A stretch of DNA of 64,000 nt. Origin: Serratia fonticola (GTDB lineage: Bacteria; Pseudomonadota; Gammaproteobacteria; Enterobacterales; Enterobacteriaceae). Of this stretch, positions 6,936 through 14,905 are shown piece after piece. A program made the translations under genes and the position numbers. Numbering within the stretch: the first letter of the stretch is position 1; the number at the start of each line of letters is the position of its first letter. The notes below the pieces were generated by a model. The model had not been told where the DNA came from. It saw nothing but the letters and a program-made list of their open reading frames with translations, and made no database searches. The stretch lies in assembly GCF_006715025.1 (NCBI RefSeq), contig NZ_VFMK01000001.1:2728001-2792000 (forward strand), written 5' to 3'.

Positions 6936-7802
6936 TCAAGCCCTGGCCTCATTCAGGATCCAATTGTGGAATATTTCCATAGCGGGTGATATTGGCTTTG
7001 ATTTCAAATGGGTTAGCCAATAGCTTCCCATATTGATGGCAATATCGAATGGGCAGACAAGTTGTGCCGTTTCAAGTTCGCGGGTAAACATTTTAGGCGG
7101 GGCCAATGCCACGCCACCGGTATGAATGGCCGCTTCAACCATAAGACGAGATGAGTCAAAGATCGAACCATTGACTCTTTCTGGCGTTATGCCTGCAGCA
7201 GTAAACCAGCTATCCCATTCCTCTGTGCGATAAGAACGCAGCAGATTTTCTTTAAACAGATCTCTGGGGCTGATGAGTCTTTTCGCCGTGTCAGGCGTGC
7301 ACAATACGGTAAGTGGGGCATCAAACAACATTTCGTTATGCGTTGACGGCCATAAGCCGTTACCAAAGCGGATAGCAAAATCCAAACCTTCTGCAGCCAG
7401 ATTAACAACGTTATTGTTGGTGCGCAGCCGCAGTTCAACAAAGGGATGCTCTTGCCTGAATTTTTCAAGCCGGGGCAGCAGCCAGCCGACGGCAAAAGTT
7501 CCCACCGCGGCGACAGTGAGCACCTCGCAATATTGCCCCCCTTCAAACTGCCGGAAAATATTCTCAATCTGGCCAAATGCGTCAGTGAGCACGGCAAACA
7601 GCGCTCGCGACTCGTCAGTCATTTCCAGGCCGCGCGGTAATCGCTTAAAAAGCACCATACCCAAACGCTCTTCAAGGAGGCGTACCTGCTGGCTAACGGC
7701 AGCTTGAGTGACGTAAAGCTCCTGGGCGGCCCGTGTAAAACTCAGGTGTCGGGCTGAGGCTTCGAAAGCACGCAGAGCATTAAGAGGAAGATTGGATCGC
7801 AT
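6936..7802 (-). CDS. ampR: LysR-family regulator, AmpR-like
   Basis: The 288-aa product has an N-terminal winged helix-turn-helix (LNALRAFEASARHLSFTRAA, then AAVSQQVRLLEERLG) and a C-terminal periplasmic-binding-like effector domain. It resembles AmpR regulators of class A and C beta-lactamases. It is transcribed away from the beta-lactamase gene at 8097, the arrangement described for SFO-1 from Enterobacter cloacae, whose gene came from Serratia fonticola. AmpR proteins repress or activate the adjacent gene depending on cell-wall fragments (UDP-MurNAc-pentapeptide or anhydro-muropeptides). The intergenic region is longer (294 bases) than in classic ampR-ampC pairs (about 135). The gene symbol reflects family and context, not a test. 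Confidence 0.82.
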   Translation of the reverse strand: MRSNLPLNALRAFEASARHLSFTRAAQELYVTQAAVSQQVRLLEERLGMVLFKRLPRGLEMTDESRALFAVLTDAFGQIENIFRQFEGGQYCEVLTVAAVGTFAVGWLLPRLEKFRQEHPFVELRLRTNNNVVNLAAEGLDFAIRFGNGLWPSTHNEMLFDAPLTVLCTPDTAKRLISPRDLFKENLLRSYRTEEWDSWFTAAGITPERVNGSIFDSSRLMVEAAIHTGGVALAPPKMFTRELETAQLVCPFDIAINMGSYWLTHLKSKPISPAMEIFHNWILNEARA

Positions 7803-8096
7803 TGCGCTTACTCATAAGATTTTCTTTAGGCTAGAGGAAGTTCTTCTCGCTTGTCAATCACGGAATAAAAGTAGATATTTCTGCGGGCCAGAACTGAGGC
7901 GAACAACGTATTCACCTATCACCAACGCGTTTCTGCCGGTGAAAGGTTGCGGAAGACATTCTGATGACTAAAGCAGAACCTCAGGGAGTCATACCCGCGC
8001 ATTGAGGGCAATGATCCCTGGCAAGCCATTTATCCATACCTTAGAACATCAATTATCCGCTCTTTATTTAATGACTATTTTGCTATGAGGTTTTAT
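7803..8096. promoter_or_regulatory. Divergent promoter region ampR-bla
   Basis: This 294-base region must hold both promoters and the AmpR operator. It contains several T-N11-A candidates, as LysR sites require, but none stands out. An AT-rich segment (8045-8085) precedes the beta-lactamase start. Confidence 0.5.
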
Positions 8097-8984
8097 ATGA
8101 TTACCAATGCCTTCCGCCAAACAGCCCTGATGGCCGCCGCAGTCATCCCCCTGCTTTTCTCCAGCACCGCTCTGTGGGCACGTACCGCCCAGGATGCAAC
8201 GGCGACTCAGCAAAAACTCGCTGATTTAGAGAAACGTTCTGGTGGACGTCTGGGTGTCGCCCTGATTAATACTGCCGATAACTCACAGATCCACTATCGT
8301 GGCAATGAACGTTTTGCGATGTGCAGTACCAGCAAAGTGATGGCAGTCTCCGCCGTTTTAAAACAGAGTGAGACCCAAAAAAATCTTTTGAACCGGCGAG
8401 TAGAGATCAAAAAATCCGACTTGGTCAACTATAACCCGATCACGGAAAAGCACCTGGATACCGGCATGACGCTGGCTGAGTTAAGCGCCGCAACCTTGCA
8501 GTACAGTGACAATACTGCCATGAACAAATTACTCAGTACGCTGGGGGGGCCGGCTAAAGTCACCCAGTTTGCACGTTCAATCGGTGATGTGACCTTCCGC
8601 CTGGACCGCCCTGAACCTGAGCTGAATACGGCGATCCCAGGGGATGAACGTGATACTTCATCACCGTTGGCGATGGCCAAAAGCCTGCATAATCTGACAT
8701 TAGGTAACGCCCTTGGCGAGCCACAACGTGCCCAGTTGATCGCCTGGATGAAAGGCAATACCACCGGGGCAGAAAGTATTCGCGCTGGCCTGCCAGCGAC
8801 GTGGGTGGTTGGCGATAAAACCGGCAGTGGCGACTATGGTACAACCAACGATATCGCCATCGTCTGGCCAGAAAATCGTGCCCCCTTGATCCTGGTGACC
8901 TATTTCACGCAACCACAGCAAGATGCCAAAGGCCGCAAGGATGTTTTGGCCGCCGCGACTAAAATCGTCACTGAAGGTCTTTAG
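8097..8984 (+). CDS. Class A extended-spectrum beta-lactamase (FONA/SFO type)
   Basis: The 295-aa product begins with a signal peptide (MITNAFRQTALMAAAVIPLL) cleaved near LWA. All class A motifs are intact: CSTSK (catalytic Ser77 and Lys80, Ambler 70 and 73), SDN in YSDNTA, the Glu of EPELN (Ambler 166) and KTG in DKTGSGDYG. The Cys before the catalytic Ser and the Ser after KTG are shared with CTX-M-like enzymes, which hydrolyse cefotaxime-type drugs. The sequence is very like FONA from S. fonticola and plasmid-borne SFO-1. Start chosen at ATG 8097 with GAGG upstream; ATG 8085 contains that ribosome site within itself. The enzyme acts in the periplasm. Confidence 0.93.
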   Translation: MITNAFRQTALMAAAVIPLLFSSTALWARTAQDATATQQKLADLEKRSGGRLGVALINTADNSQIHYRGNERFAMCSTSKVMAVSAVLKQSETQKNLLNRRVEIKKSDLVNYNPITEKHLDTGMTLAELSAATLQYSDNTAMNKLLSTLGGPAKVTQFARSIGDVTFRLDRPEPELNTAIPGDERDTSSPLAMAKSLHNLTLGNALGEPQRAQLIAWMKGNTTGAESIRAGLPATWVVGDKTGSGDYGTTNDIAIVWPENRAPLILVTYFTQPQQDAKGRKDVLAAATKIVTEGL

Positions 8985-9084
8985 TGATAGAGGGCGAGGG
9001 GAAAAGGCCCATCACCTCTATTGGCGCGTGACGGGAAAGGTGCTTTCATAGAAGTAAGTTATGCCTTCCCTGATTCAATCTCCT

Positions 9085-9109
9085 AAAGCTCACTACGGTG
9101 GGCTTTTTT
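9085..9109 (+). terminator. Terminator downstream of the beta-lactamase gene
   Basis: AAAGCTCAC (9085-9093) pairs with GTGGGCTTT (9098-9106, one G-T pair) across a TACG tetraloop and continues as T residues. Confidence 0.8.
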
Positions 9110-9199
9110 CATCCTGAAAGAGGCGTTATCCCGCCTTATTGATGGCGATGGTTAGCCCCGTTTTTCCAATACTCTATAAAACCTCGTTTAACGGCGTTA

Positions 9200-9219
9200 T
9201 ACTGTATAAAAAATCAGTA
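9200..9219. promoter_or_regulatory. LexA box of cho
   Basis: TACTGTATAAAAAATCAGTA has the CTG-N10-CAG form of a LexA operator and near-consensus flanks. It ends 12 bases before the cho start codon, so LexA would block the promoter; E. coli cho is also SOS-induced. Confidence 0.88.
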
Positions 9220-9231
9220 TGGAGAGTTTAA

Positions 9232-10104
9232 TTGGCTAGACGTCTTGCCACGCCAAGGCTGGAATTTGAAGCGGAAGCGATTTACCAATACCCAGAGCAT
9301 CTTCGCCAATGGCTTGAGGGGTTGCCTTCTTTGCCTGGGGTGTATCTGTTCCATGGTGAGTGCGAAACCATGCCACTCTATATCGGTAAAAGCGTCAATA
9401 TTCGCAGCCGGGTGCTTTCACATTTACGTACCCCGGGCGAAGCCGCCATGTTGCACCAGGCCAGGCGGATCACCTTCATCAGAACCGCCGGAGAAATAGG
9501 GGCGTTGTTACTGGAGGCGCAACTGATTAAGCAGCAACAACCGCTGTTTAATAAACGCCTGCGCCGCAACAAACAACTTTGTGCGTTGCAGCTTAATGAC
9601 GATAAACCCACCGTGGTTTATGCCAAAGAGGTGGATTTTGCGCGGCATTCCGGGTTATTCGGGCTGTTTGCTCACCGGCGTGCGGCACTGCAAGCGCTAC
9701 AATCCATCGCCGACCAGCATCAACTTTGCTATGGATTATTAGGGCTTGAGCCATTGAGCCGGGGCCGCCCCTGTTTTCGTTCGGCACTGAAACGCTGTGC
9801 AGGCGCGTGCTGTGGCAAAGAAAGCCTTGCTGCGCATCACCAACGCCTGCTTGCTGCCCTTGAGCAAAGCCGAGTGGTGTGCTGGCCATGGCGTGGTCCG
9901 ATCGCCCTGCGAGAGCAGGGACCTGATATGGCACAATTCCATATTATTCACCACTGGCTGTGGCTTGGTGCGGTAAAGCATCTGGATGAGGCGAAAGCGC
10001 TCATGGTTGCAGCACCGGGTTTTGACAGTGATGGCTACAAGATCCTCTGTAAACCCATTATCAGTGGACAGTATGAGATCATCGAACTTGACGAAAACAC
10101 ATGA
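9232..10104 (+). CDS. cho: Excinuclease Cho (UvrC homologue)
   Basis: The 290-aa product is nearly collinear with E. coli Cho. It has the N-terminal GIY-YIG nuclease domain (LPGVYLFHG, then PLYIGKSVNIRSRV near residues 35-65, catalytic Arg and Tyr present, and Glu in GALLLEAQLIK), then a cysteine-containing segment (RPCFRSALKRCAGACCGKE). Cho makes the 3' incision during UvrAB-dependent nucleotide excision repair, including at lesions UvrC handles poorly. Start is TTG at 9232 with GGAGAG before it; the protein then begins MARRLATPRLEFEAE, aligning with the E. coli N-terminus. A LexA box lies directly upstream. Confidence 0.93.
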   Translation: MARRLATPRLEFEAEAIYQYPEHLRQWLEGLPSLPGVYLFHGECETMPLYIGKSVNIRSRVLSHLRTPGEAAMLHQARRITFIRTAGEIGALLLEAQLIKQQQPLFNKRLRRNKQLCALQLNDDKPTVVYAKEVDFARHSGLFGLFAHRRAALQALQSIADQHQLCYGLLGLEPLSRGRPCFRSALKRCAGACCGKESLAAHHQRLLAALEQSRVVCWPWRGPIALREQGPDMAQFHIIHHWLWLGAVKHLDEAKALMVAAPGFDSDGYKILCKPIISGQYEIIELDENT

Positions 10105-10167
10105 GGTTTCACGGCATGGTGTGAGCGGGGGCACAACCCTGTCGTGTATTGTGGTAGCGCTGACGTA

Positions 10168-10299
10168 TTACAGGCGGATACCGGTGCCGACGCCAATCGT
10201 GGCGGTTGATCTCCCTGAACTACCGCCAGAACCTGAAACATTGACTGAAGCGCATCCTGCCAGCAGGATGACTAACACAGCACAGACAAGCATTCTCAT
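10168..10299 (-). CDS. Very small glycine/serine-rich lipoprotein, 43 aa
   Basis: The minus-strand frame from ATG 10299 to TAA 10168 encodes MRMLVCAVLVILLAGCASVN and then a Gly/Ser-rich tail ending in GVGTGIRL. The signal peptide and lipobox (LLAGC, lipidated Cys16) are clear, so it is an outer-membrane or periplasm-facing lipoprotein of only about 28 mature residues. An internal ATG at 10293 is an alternative start. It lies convergent with cho and upstream of the umuDC operon. I do not know its function; small lipoproteins with tails of this kind occur in Enterobacterales. Confidence 0.65.
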   Translation of the reverse strand: MRMLVCAVLVILLAGCASVNVSGSGGSSGRSTATIGVGTGIRL

Positions 10300-10594
10300 A
10301 AGCTTCACCGGATTTGGGCAGAAGGTCTCTCTAAGACTGAGCTAATCACCTTATAACATTCTGTTAAGGTCTGCATTGAGTTGTGCGATAAGCAACGTCT
10401 TATTATCTCCTGCGCCTGTGCTGTTAACATGCCCGCAGAGGGGGGGTATGCGCGCAATAGGTTATCGCCATCGGCGGCTTCAGGGCATGGCTGCGGTTCT
10501 GGGAGGGCGTCTGTTCAAATTTTCTTTCCTTACCGATCATATTCATACCATTCATTTCGTAAATCAATCTTCCACACAGCATTCCCTGTAATTA

Positions 10595-10614
10595 TACTGT
10601 ATAAAAATACAGTA
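10595..10614. promoter_or_regulatory. LexA box of umuDC
   Basis: TACTGTATAAAAATACAGTA is an almost perfect LexA operator (consensus TACTGTATATATATACAGTA), located 14 bases before the umuD ATG. Such a high-affinity site predicts tight repression and late SOS induction, as for E. coli umuDC. Confidence 0.93.
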
Positions 10615-10628
10615 TAGAGATGTGCACC

Positions 10629-11051
10629 ATGAAATACTTTGTTCCCACTTTCACACCAGAGAAGCTGTTCATTCCCTTGTTTTCTGACAGGGTGCCTGCC
10701 GGTTTTCCAAGCCCGGCACAGGACTATATTCACGCCAGGATCGATCTCAACGAGTATTGCATCAGTCATCCTAACGCGACCTATTTTCTCTTTGCATCCG
10801 GCGAAAGCATGCTGGAAGCGGGCATTACGGATGGTTCGATGCTGGTGGTCGATCGCAGTATCGGTGCTGAGCATGGCGATATCGTCATTGCCAGCATTGC
10901 AGGGGAATTCACCGTGAAACGGTTATGCCTGCGGCCTGTTGCGCAACTCGAACCGATGAACCCTAAATATCTCCCCATTCCGCTGCCGAAAGACAGTGAT
11001 GAAGTAGATATTGTCGGGGTGGTGGTCTCAACGATTACGAGGCTGAAGTAA
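10629..11051 (+). CDS. umuD: UmuD, SOS mutagenesis subunit with self-cleavage
   Basis: The 140-aa protein aligns with E. coli UmuD over its length. The serine-lysine dyad is in the same numbered places: Ser60 in ASGES and Lys97 in FTVKR. The cleavage bond falls at Ala24-Gly25 (PAGFPSP), where E. coli has Cys-Gly. RecA filaments trigger self-cleavage to UmuD', which joins UmuC to form DNA polymerase V. Start chosen at ATG 10629 with GAGA eight bases before it; the upstream ATG at 10620 has no ribosome site. The stop overlaps the umuC start (TAATG), so translation is coupled. Confidence 0.92.
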   Translation: MKYFVPTFTPEKLFIPLFSDRVPAGFPSPAQDYIHARIDLNEYCISHPNATYFLFASGESMLEAGITDGSMLVVDRSIGAEHGDIVIASIAGEFTVKRLCLRPVAQLEPMNPKYLPIPLPKDSDEVDIVGVVVSTITRLK

Positions 11052-12319
11052 TGTACGCTTTGGCAGATGTGAATAGCTTTTATGCCAGCTGCGAAATGTT
11101 GTGGCGCCCGGATCTGCGAGGTCGTCCTGTGGTGGTGTTATCCAATAACGACGGTTGTGTGGTCGCCTGTAACAAAGAGGCCAAAGCGTTGGGGTTGGCG
11201 ATGGGGGGCCCCTATTTCAAGATCAGACAGCAGCTGGAACGTGCCGGTGGTGTTGCTTTTAGCAGCAATTACGAGCTGTATGCTGATATGTCTGCCCGGG
11301 TGATGACGGTTCTGGAAGAATTGGTGCCACGCGTTGAGATCTATTCTATCGACGAAAGCTTTCTCGATCTGGCGTCGGTGGGGAATATTTTGGATCTGGC
11401 ACAGTTCGGACGGCAGATCCGCACTAAAGTGCGGCGAGATACCGGTTTAACGGTGGGGGTTGGCATTGCGCAGACCAAGACGCTGGCCAAGCTGGCCAAT
11501 TTTGCCGCCAAAAAGTGGCGGCAGACCGGTGGCGTTGTCGATCTCTCCGATCCGTTGCGGCAACGTAAACTGATGGCTCTGGTGCCGGTGGCTGAAATAT
11601 GGGGCATTGGCAGACGCATATCAAAGCAACTGATGGCGATGGGGATTGAGAACGCGCTGCAACTGGCCGACGCCAGCACCACGATGATCCGTAAACGCTT
11701 CAGCGTCGTGGTGGAGCGTACGGTGAGGGAGTTGCGTGGCGAGCCCTGTTTGGCCTTTGAAGAGTTTGCCCCCACCAAGCAGCAGATTATTAGTAGCCGC
11801 AGCTTTGGTGAACGTATCACCGAGTACGAGCATATGCATCAGGCTATCTGTTTGTATGCGACGCGCGCGGCAGAAAAACTGCGGCAAGAACGGCAGTACT
11901 GTCGTCACGTCAGCGTGTGGATCAAAACCAGTCCCTTCGCGACCAAAGAGACCTACTACGGCAATTCGGCCAGTATCAAATTGAACACCCCAACGCAGGA
12001 TACCCGCGATATCATTGCCGCCGCGATACGCTGCCTGGCGGTAATTTGGCAATCTGGTCATCGTTTTGATAAAGGTGGCGTGATGTTGCAGGACTTTTCC
12101 AGCCAGGGCGTCGCCCAGCTTGAACTGTTCAGTGAATACCCGCCTCGGCCTGACAGCGAAAAGTTGATGCAGGTAATGGACCATATCAACCATTCTGGCC
12201 GGGCAAAATTATGGTTTGCCGGGCAGGGGACACAGCAGATGTGGTCAATGAAGCGCGCATTGCTTTCCCCGGCCTATACCACCAGGATCAGCGACTTGCC
12301 CTGTGCCAGAGTGTATTGA
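11051..12319 (+). CDS. umuC: UmuC, catalytic subunit of DNA polymerase V
   Basis: The 422-aa product is a Y-family translesion polymerase. Catalytic acidic residues are in place: Asp in ALADVNSFYAS near residue 7 and the pair in YSIDESFLDLA near residues 100-105. The steric-gate Tyr lies in SFYASCE. Palm, finger and thumb (HhH) motifs (GIAQTKTLAKLAN, WGIGRR) and the little-finger domain follow. The C-terminus has the UmuC-specific region. Length matches E. coli UmuC (422). With UmuD' and RecA it bypasses lesions at the cost of mutations. It overlaps umuD by one base. Confidence 0.94.
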   Translation: MYALADVNSFYASCEMLWRPDLRGRPVVVLSNNDGCVVACNKEAKALGLAMGGPYFKIRQQLERAGGVAFSSNYELYADMSARVMTVLEELVPRVEIYSIDESFLDLASVGNILDLAQFGRQIRTKVRRDTGLTVGVGIAQTKTLAKLANFAAKKWRQTGGVVDLSDPLRQRKLMALVPVAEIWGIGRRISKQLMAMGIENALQLADASTTMIRKRFSVVVERTVRELRGEPCLAFEEFAPTKQQIISSRSFGERITEYEHMHQAICLYATRAAEKLRQERQYCRHVSVWIKTSPFATKETYYGNSASIKLNTPTQDTRDIIAAAIRCLAVIWQSGHRFDKGGVMLQDFSSQGVAQLELFSEYPPRPDSEKLMQVMDHINHSGRAKLWFAGQGTQQMWSMKRALLSPAYTTRISDLPCARVY

Positions 12320-12326
12320 TACCTAA

Positions 12327-12348
12327 CCCGCGTCCCTGCGGGATTTTC
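12327..12348 (+). terminator. Weak terminator after umuC
   Basis: CCCGC (12327-12331) and GCGGG (12338-12342) form a short stem followed by ATTTTCTT. It lies between the convergent umuC and uspF genes. Confidence 0.5.
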
Positions 12349-12372
12349 TTGCTTGCTTAATATGAAGAGCAT

Positions 12373-12807
12373 TCACCGTACGACAAGCACGGAACATTTT
12401 GCATGGCGAACGACGGCCGCAGCGTTTGAGCCCAGCAGATAAGTGGTAATGCTGGGGCGGTGTGAAGCGATAACAATCAGATCGGGATTAATCGATTCGG
12501 CAAAGTTCAATATTTGATCTTTAGGGGCACCGGCGGTGATGTGTTTTTTTACCCTGTCTTCCGGAAGATTGAATTTTTTCACAATGTCAGAGAGCTGTGA
12601 CAGTGCTTCGCTTCTGAATTGCTCTTTATCCGGTATTTCGCCTGAATAGGCGAGCCCCAGCGTGGTGTAATAGGGCACCGTCGGGATTACCGTCATGAAA
12701 TAGACCATGGCATCATTAACTTTGGCTTGCGCTTCAACGTGCGGAATAACCTGCAGTGTTAAATCAGCATCTGAGATGTCAATCGGCACTAAAATAGTGT
12801 GATACAT
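12373..12807 (-). CDS. uspF: Universal stress protein F
   Basis: The 144-aa product has a UspA fold with the ATP-binding features of the UspFG group: N-terminal MYHTILVPIDIS, middle VIASHRPSITTYLLGSNAAA (the GX-GS phosphate loop type) and C-terminal CSVLVVR. It matches E. coli UspF in length and in most of these motifs. UspF is linked to adhesion, fimbriation and stress tolerance. The start at 12807 follows a perfect AGGAGG six bases away; a frame extension to 12834 is not needed. It is a single gene, divergent from hiuH. Confidence 0.92.
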   Translation of the reverse strand: MYHTILVPIDISDADLTLQVIPHVEAQAKVNDAMVYFMTVIPTVPYYTTLGLAYSGEIPDKEQFRSEALSQLSDIVKKFNLPEDRVKKHITAGAPKDQILNFAESINPDLIVIASHRPSITTYLLGSNAAAVVRHAKCSVLVVR

Positions 12808-13121
12808 ACAACCTCCTGTCTGTTTTATGTCCAATTACAGTGTATAGGTTTTCTTGCGGTAACTTGAGTGAGGGACGTCAAACTTATTGAAATATGAGTA
12901 AAATACATGCACAAATGCGTGCTGAATCCCCTTTTGGCAAGCTTTGCATCCAACAGCAGCATCACTCCTGACCGCTGCAGATAGAGAAAAGAAAATAACA
13001 AGGATGCGCTCATCTGCGCACCGGAATGCCGTTGATAAATAAAATTAAACTTTTCGTGATAAAAAATTTTTGGTGATTTTCGGTGGTATTGTCATGGCTT
13101 ACAAACAAAATGGAGGTGTCC
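12808..13121. other. Divergent promoter region uspF-hiuH
   Basis: About 314 bases between two divergent starts. The right half is AT-rich (13035-13080), as expected for the hiuH promoter. I see no clear operator or RNA. Confidence 0.5.
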
Positions 13122-13526
13122 GTGAAAGTCCTTATTCCCATGCTGTTAGCTTCCCTGAGTTTTTCGGTAGTCGCTGCTGAGACTTCCAATCCGCTGAGTG
13201 TTCACGTTCTTAACCAACAAACTGGGCTCCCTTCAAAAGGCGTCGTTGTCGAGTTGGATAAGCAAGAGGGTAAGGACTGGAAACGTCTTGCCCAGGCGGT
13301 CACTGACCAGGGTGGGCGTATTGGTTCTCTGTATCCTTCAGGAAAAGATATGGACGTTGGCGTGTATAAAGTGACCTTCAAGACGGGCGACTATTTTGCA
13401 GGTAACCACCAGGAGACATTCTTCCCGGAAGTTCCGGTTATTTTTAAAGTAACGACCACCAATCAGAAGCTGCATATTCCTCTTCTTCTGAGCCAGTACG
13501 GGTACTCGACCTACCGAGGCAGCTGA
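13122..13526 (+). CDS. hiuH: Periplasmic 5-hydroxyisourate hydrolase
   Basis: The 134-aa product has a signal peptide (MKVLIPMLLASLSFSVVAAE) and a transthyretin-like domain. The family signatures are intact: LSVHVLNQQTG near the mature N-terminus with the active-site His, the central Arg of GGRIGSL, and the C-terminal tetrapeptide YRGS. It hydrolyses 5-hydroxyisourate, the product of urate oxidation, and forms a tetramer in the periplasm. Start chosen at GTG 13122 after GGAGG; the longer frame from 13083 would add residues before the signal peptide. It stands alone with its own terminator. Confidence 0.92.
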   Translation: MKVLIPMLLASLSFSVVAAETSNPLSVHVLNQQTGLPSKGVVVELDKQEGKDWKRLAQAVTDQGGRIGSLYPSGKDMDVGVYKVTFKTGDYFAGNHQETFFPEVPVIFKVTTTNQKLHIPLLLSQYGYSTYRGS

Positions 13527-13567
13527 CAGGCGGCGCGCCGTGGTTGCGATTGAGCATCGTCATTATC

Positions 13568-13619
13568 ACCGCCGTAACCATGCCGGGATATCTCCCGGCA
13601 ATATATCGGCGGTTTTTTT
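13568..13619 (+). terminator. Two-tier terminator hairpin after hiuH
   Basis: An outer stem ACCGCCG/CGGCGGT (13568-13574, 13607-13613) and an inner stem TGCCGGGA/TCCCGGCA (13581-13588, 13593-13600) with a TATC loop are separated by two equal six-base internal loops, then six T residues. The symmetry is unusual. Confidence 0.8.
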
Positions 13620-13620
13620 G

Positions 13621-13746
13621 AAGAGCGCGCCGAGTTAACCGCCGGGGATTATATTTATTACCCGGCTGATCAACGCCATATTTTCTGTGTTTTGGAAGCA
13701 GATACACTGGCCGTTTTGATCTCGGAACAGAGCCAGGCCGAATAAA
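13621..13746 (+). pseudogene. Remnant of a cupin-like gene (3' end only)
   Basis: A frame of about 42 codons reads EERAELTAGDYIYYPADQRH, then a segment with VLEADTLAVLI, and stops at TAA 13744. The pattern (Leu-x-Ala-Gly-Asp, then Pro, then His) is the C-terminal half of a small cupin barrel. Upstream the frame stays open to 13492, but that part runs through the hiuH terminator and does not look like protein, so only a fragment remains. A good terminator follows at 13755-13790, as expected for the end of a former gene. The family is inferred from the motif only. Confidence 0.4.
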
Positions 13747-13754
13747 GCCGGTTA

Positions 13755-13790
13755 ATCACCTTCGTTTTGTGGGCTGAGGTGATTTTTTTG
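13755..13790 (+). terminator. Terminator after the cupin-like remnant
   Basis: AATCACCT (13755-13762) pairs with AGGTGATT (13778-13785) and runs into a T tract. Confidence 0.75.
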
Positions 13791-13946
13791 CCCCGAATGC
13801 GACAATCCTTTAATCACTTTAAGCAGATGTTTCTATTCAGGGATATTGTGAAAATTATCCGTTTTTTAATTCCTGCTCAATGAGATAGCTTAATTTTCGC
13901 CGGCATGTTGGCCGAGCGTAATTAAACTTTCAAAGAGGAATTAATC

Positions 13947-14864
13947 ATGGCGAAGACAAAGTTTGCCCCCTTTATTGATGTCAGCGTCAATGCGGATTGG
14001 TCAGATTGGCAGAATTATCCGCAGGGTCGGCCCAATAAAATCTACAGTGACGCGGCTATCAAGCTCGGTATGGATATGCTGTTCTTTGGTTTTCTGACCG
14101 CGGCACCCAATAATCAGGCCTGTTGGGCGGCACAGCCAACCATGCCGATCGGTTGGGCACAACCGTTGGCCAAAGAGCTGATCGCCGGTGGGGTCAAGGT
14201 GGCGGTGTCCTTTGGTGGCGCGGCGAACAGTGATGTTTCCAAGGTCATGACGGTAGATCAACTGATTGCGACCTATCAGCAGACGATCGATCAACTGGGT
14301 GCCACACATCTGGATTTTGATTTCGAAAACGGTTTATACGATGAAGATAAAGCCTTTACGGCGCTGCAAACCATTAAAGCGAAAAATCCAACGGTAACCA
14401 TGAGCCTGACGCTGCCAATCATGCCAACCGGCCTGAATGGCGTGGGCTTGGCATTGGTTCAAAAGGCCAAGGCGGCTGGGTTGGAGATGAAAGTGAACGG
14501 TATGGCGATGGACTACTACAGCCCGAACTATACCGAAATGGGGGAGGCGGCGGTGCTGGCGGCCACCAGCCTGAAAGGGCAGTTAGCCGTGATCTATCCT
14601 GCACTGACGGATGCCCAACTGTATGAAAAAGTACAAATCACGCCAATGATTGGTATCAATGATGACGGCACGATGTTTACCTTTGCCGACATCAATATAC
14701 TGACGGCCTTCGCCAAAACCAGCGCGATGGATCTGATCGCCATTTGGAGCCTGACCCGCGATAATCCAGGTGGTGGGCAATGGGCAGACGCAGAACATTC
14801 CGGTAACCCTGAACAAACGGTGCCGTTTGAATATTCCAGCCGTTTCGTTGCGGCGATGAAATAA
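13947..14864 (+). CDS. GH18 family chitinase-like protein without signal peptide
   Basis: The 305-aa product is a single glycoside hydrolase 18 barrel. The catalytic DxDxE motif is intact as HLDFDFENG near residues 118-126, with SFGG on the preceding strand and MAMDYYSPNY (the MxYD-like strand) near residue 190. Late Trp in AIWSLTRDNPGG is the substrate-platform residue of the family. GH18 enzymes with this motif cleave beta-1,4 N-acetylglucosamine bonds with substrate-assisted retention. There is no signal peptide or chitin-binding domain, so export, if any, must use another route, as with some Serratia chitinases released by the holin/endopeptidase system. AGAGGAATTAATC precedes the ATG. 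Substrate is not certain. Confidence 0.85.
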   Translation: MAKTKFAPFIDVSVNADWSDWQNYPQGRPNKIYSDAAIKLGMDMLFFGFLTAAPNNQACWAAQPTMPIGWAQPLAKELIAGGVKVAVSFGGAANSDVSKVMTVDQLIATYQQTIDQLGATHLDFDFENGLYDEDKAFTALQTIKAKNPTVTMSLTLPIMPTGLNGVGLALVQKAKAAGLEMKVNGMAMDYYSPNYTEMGEAAVLAATSLKGQLAVIYPALTDAQLYEKVQITPMIGINDDGTMFTFADINILTAFAKTSAMDLIAIWSLTRDNPGGGQWADAEHSGNPEQTVPFEYSSRFVAAMK

Positions 14865-14871
14865 CCTTCGT

Positions 14872-14897
14872 TGGCCAGCCTGAACCCGGGCTGGCCA
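14872..14897. terminator. Hairpin between convergent chitinase and aldolase genes
   Basis: TGGCCAGCC (14872-14880) and GGCTGGCCA (14889-14897) are perfect 9-bp inverted repeats with an 8-nt loop. No T run follows on either strand. Confidence 0.5.
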
Positions 14898-14905
14898 TGA
14901 CGCAT

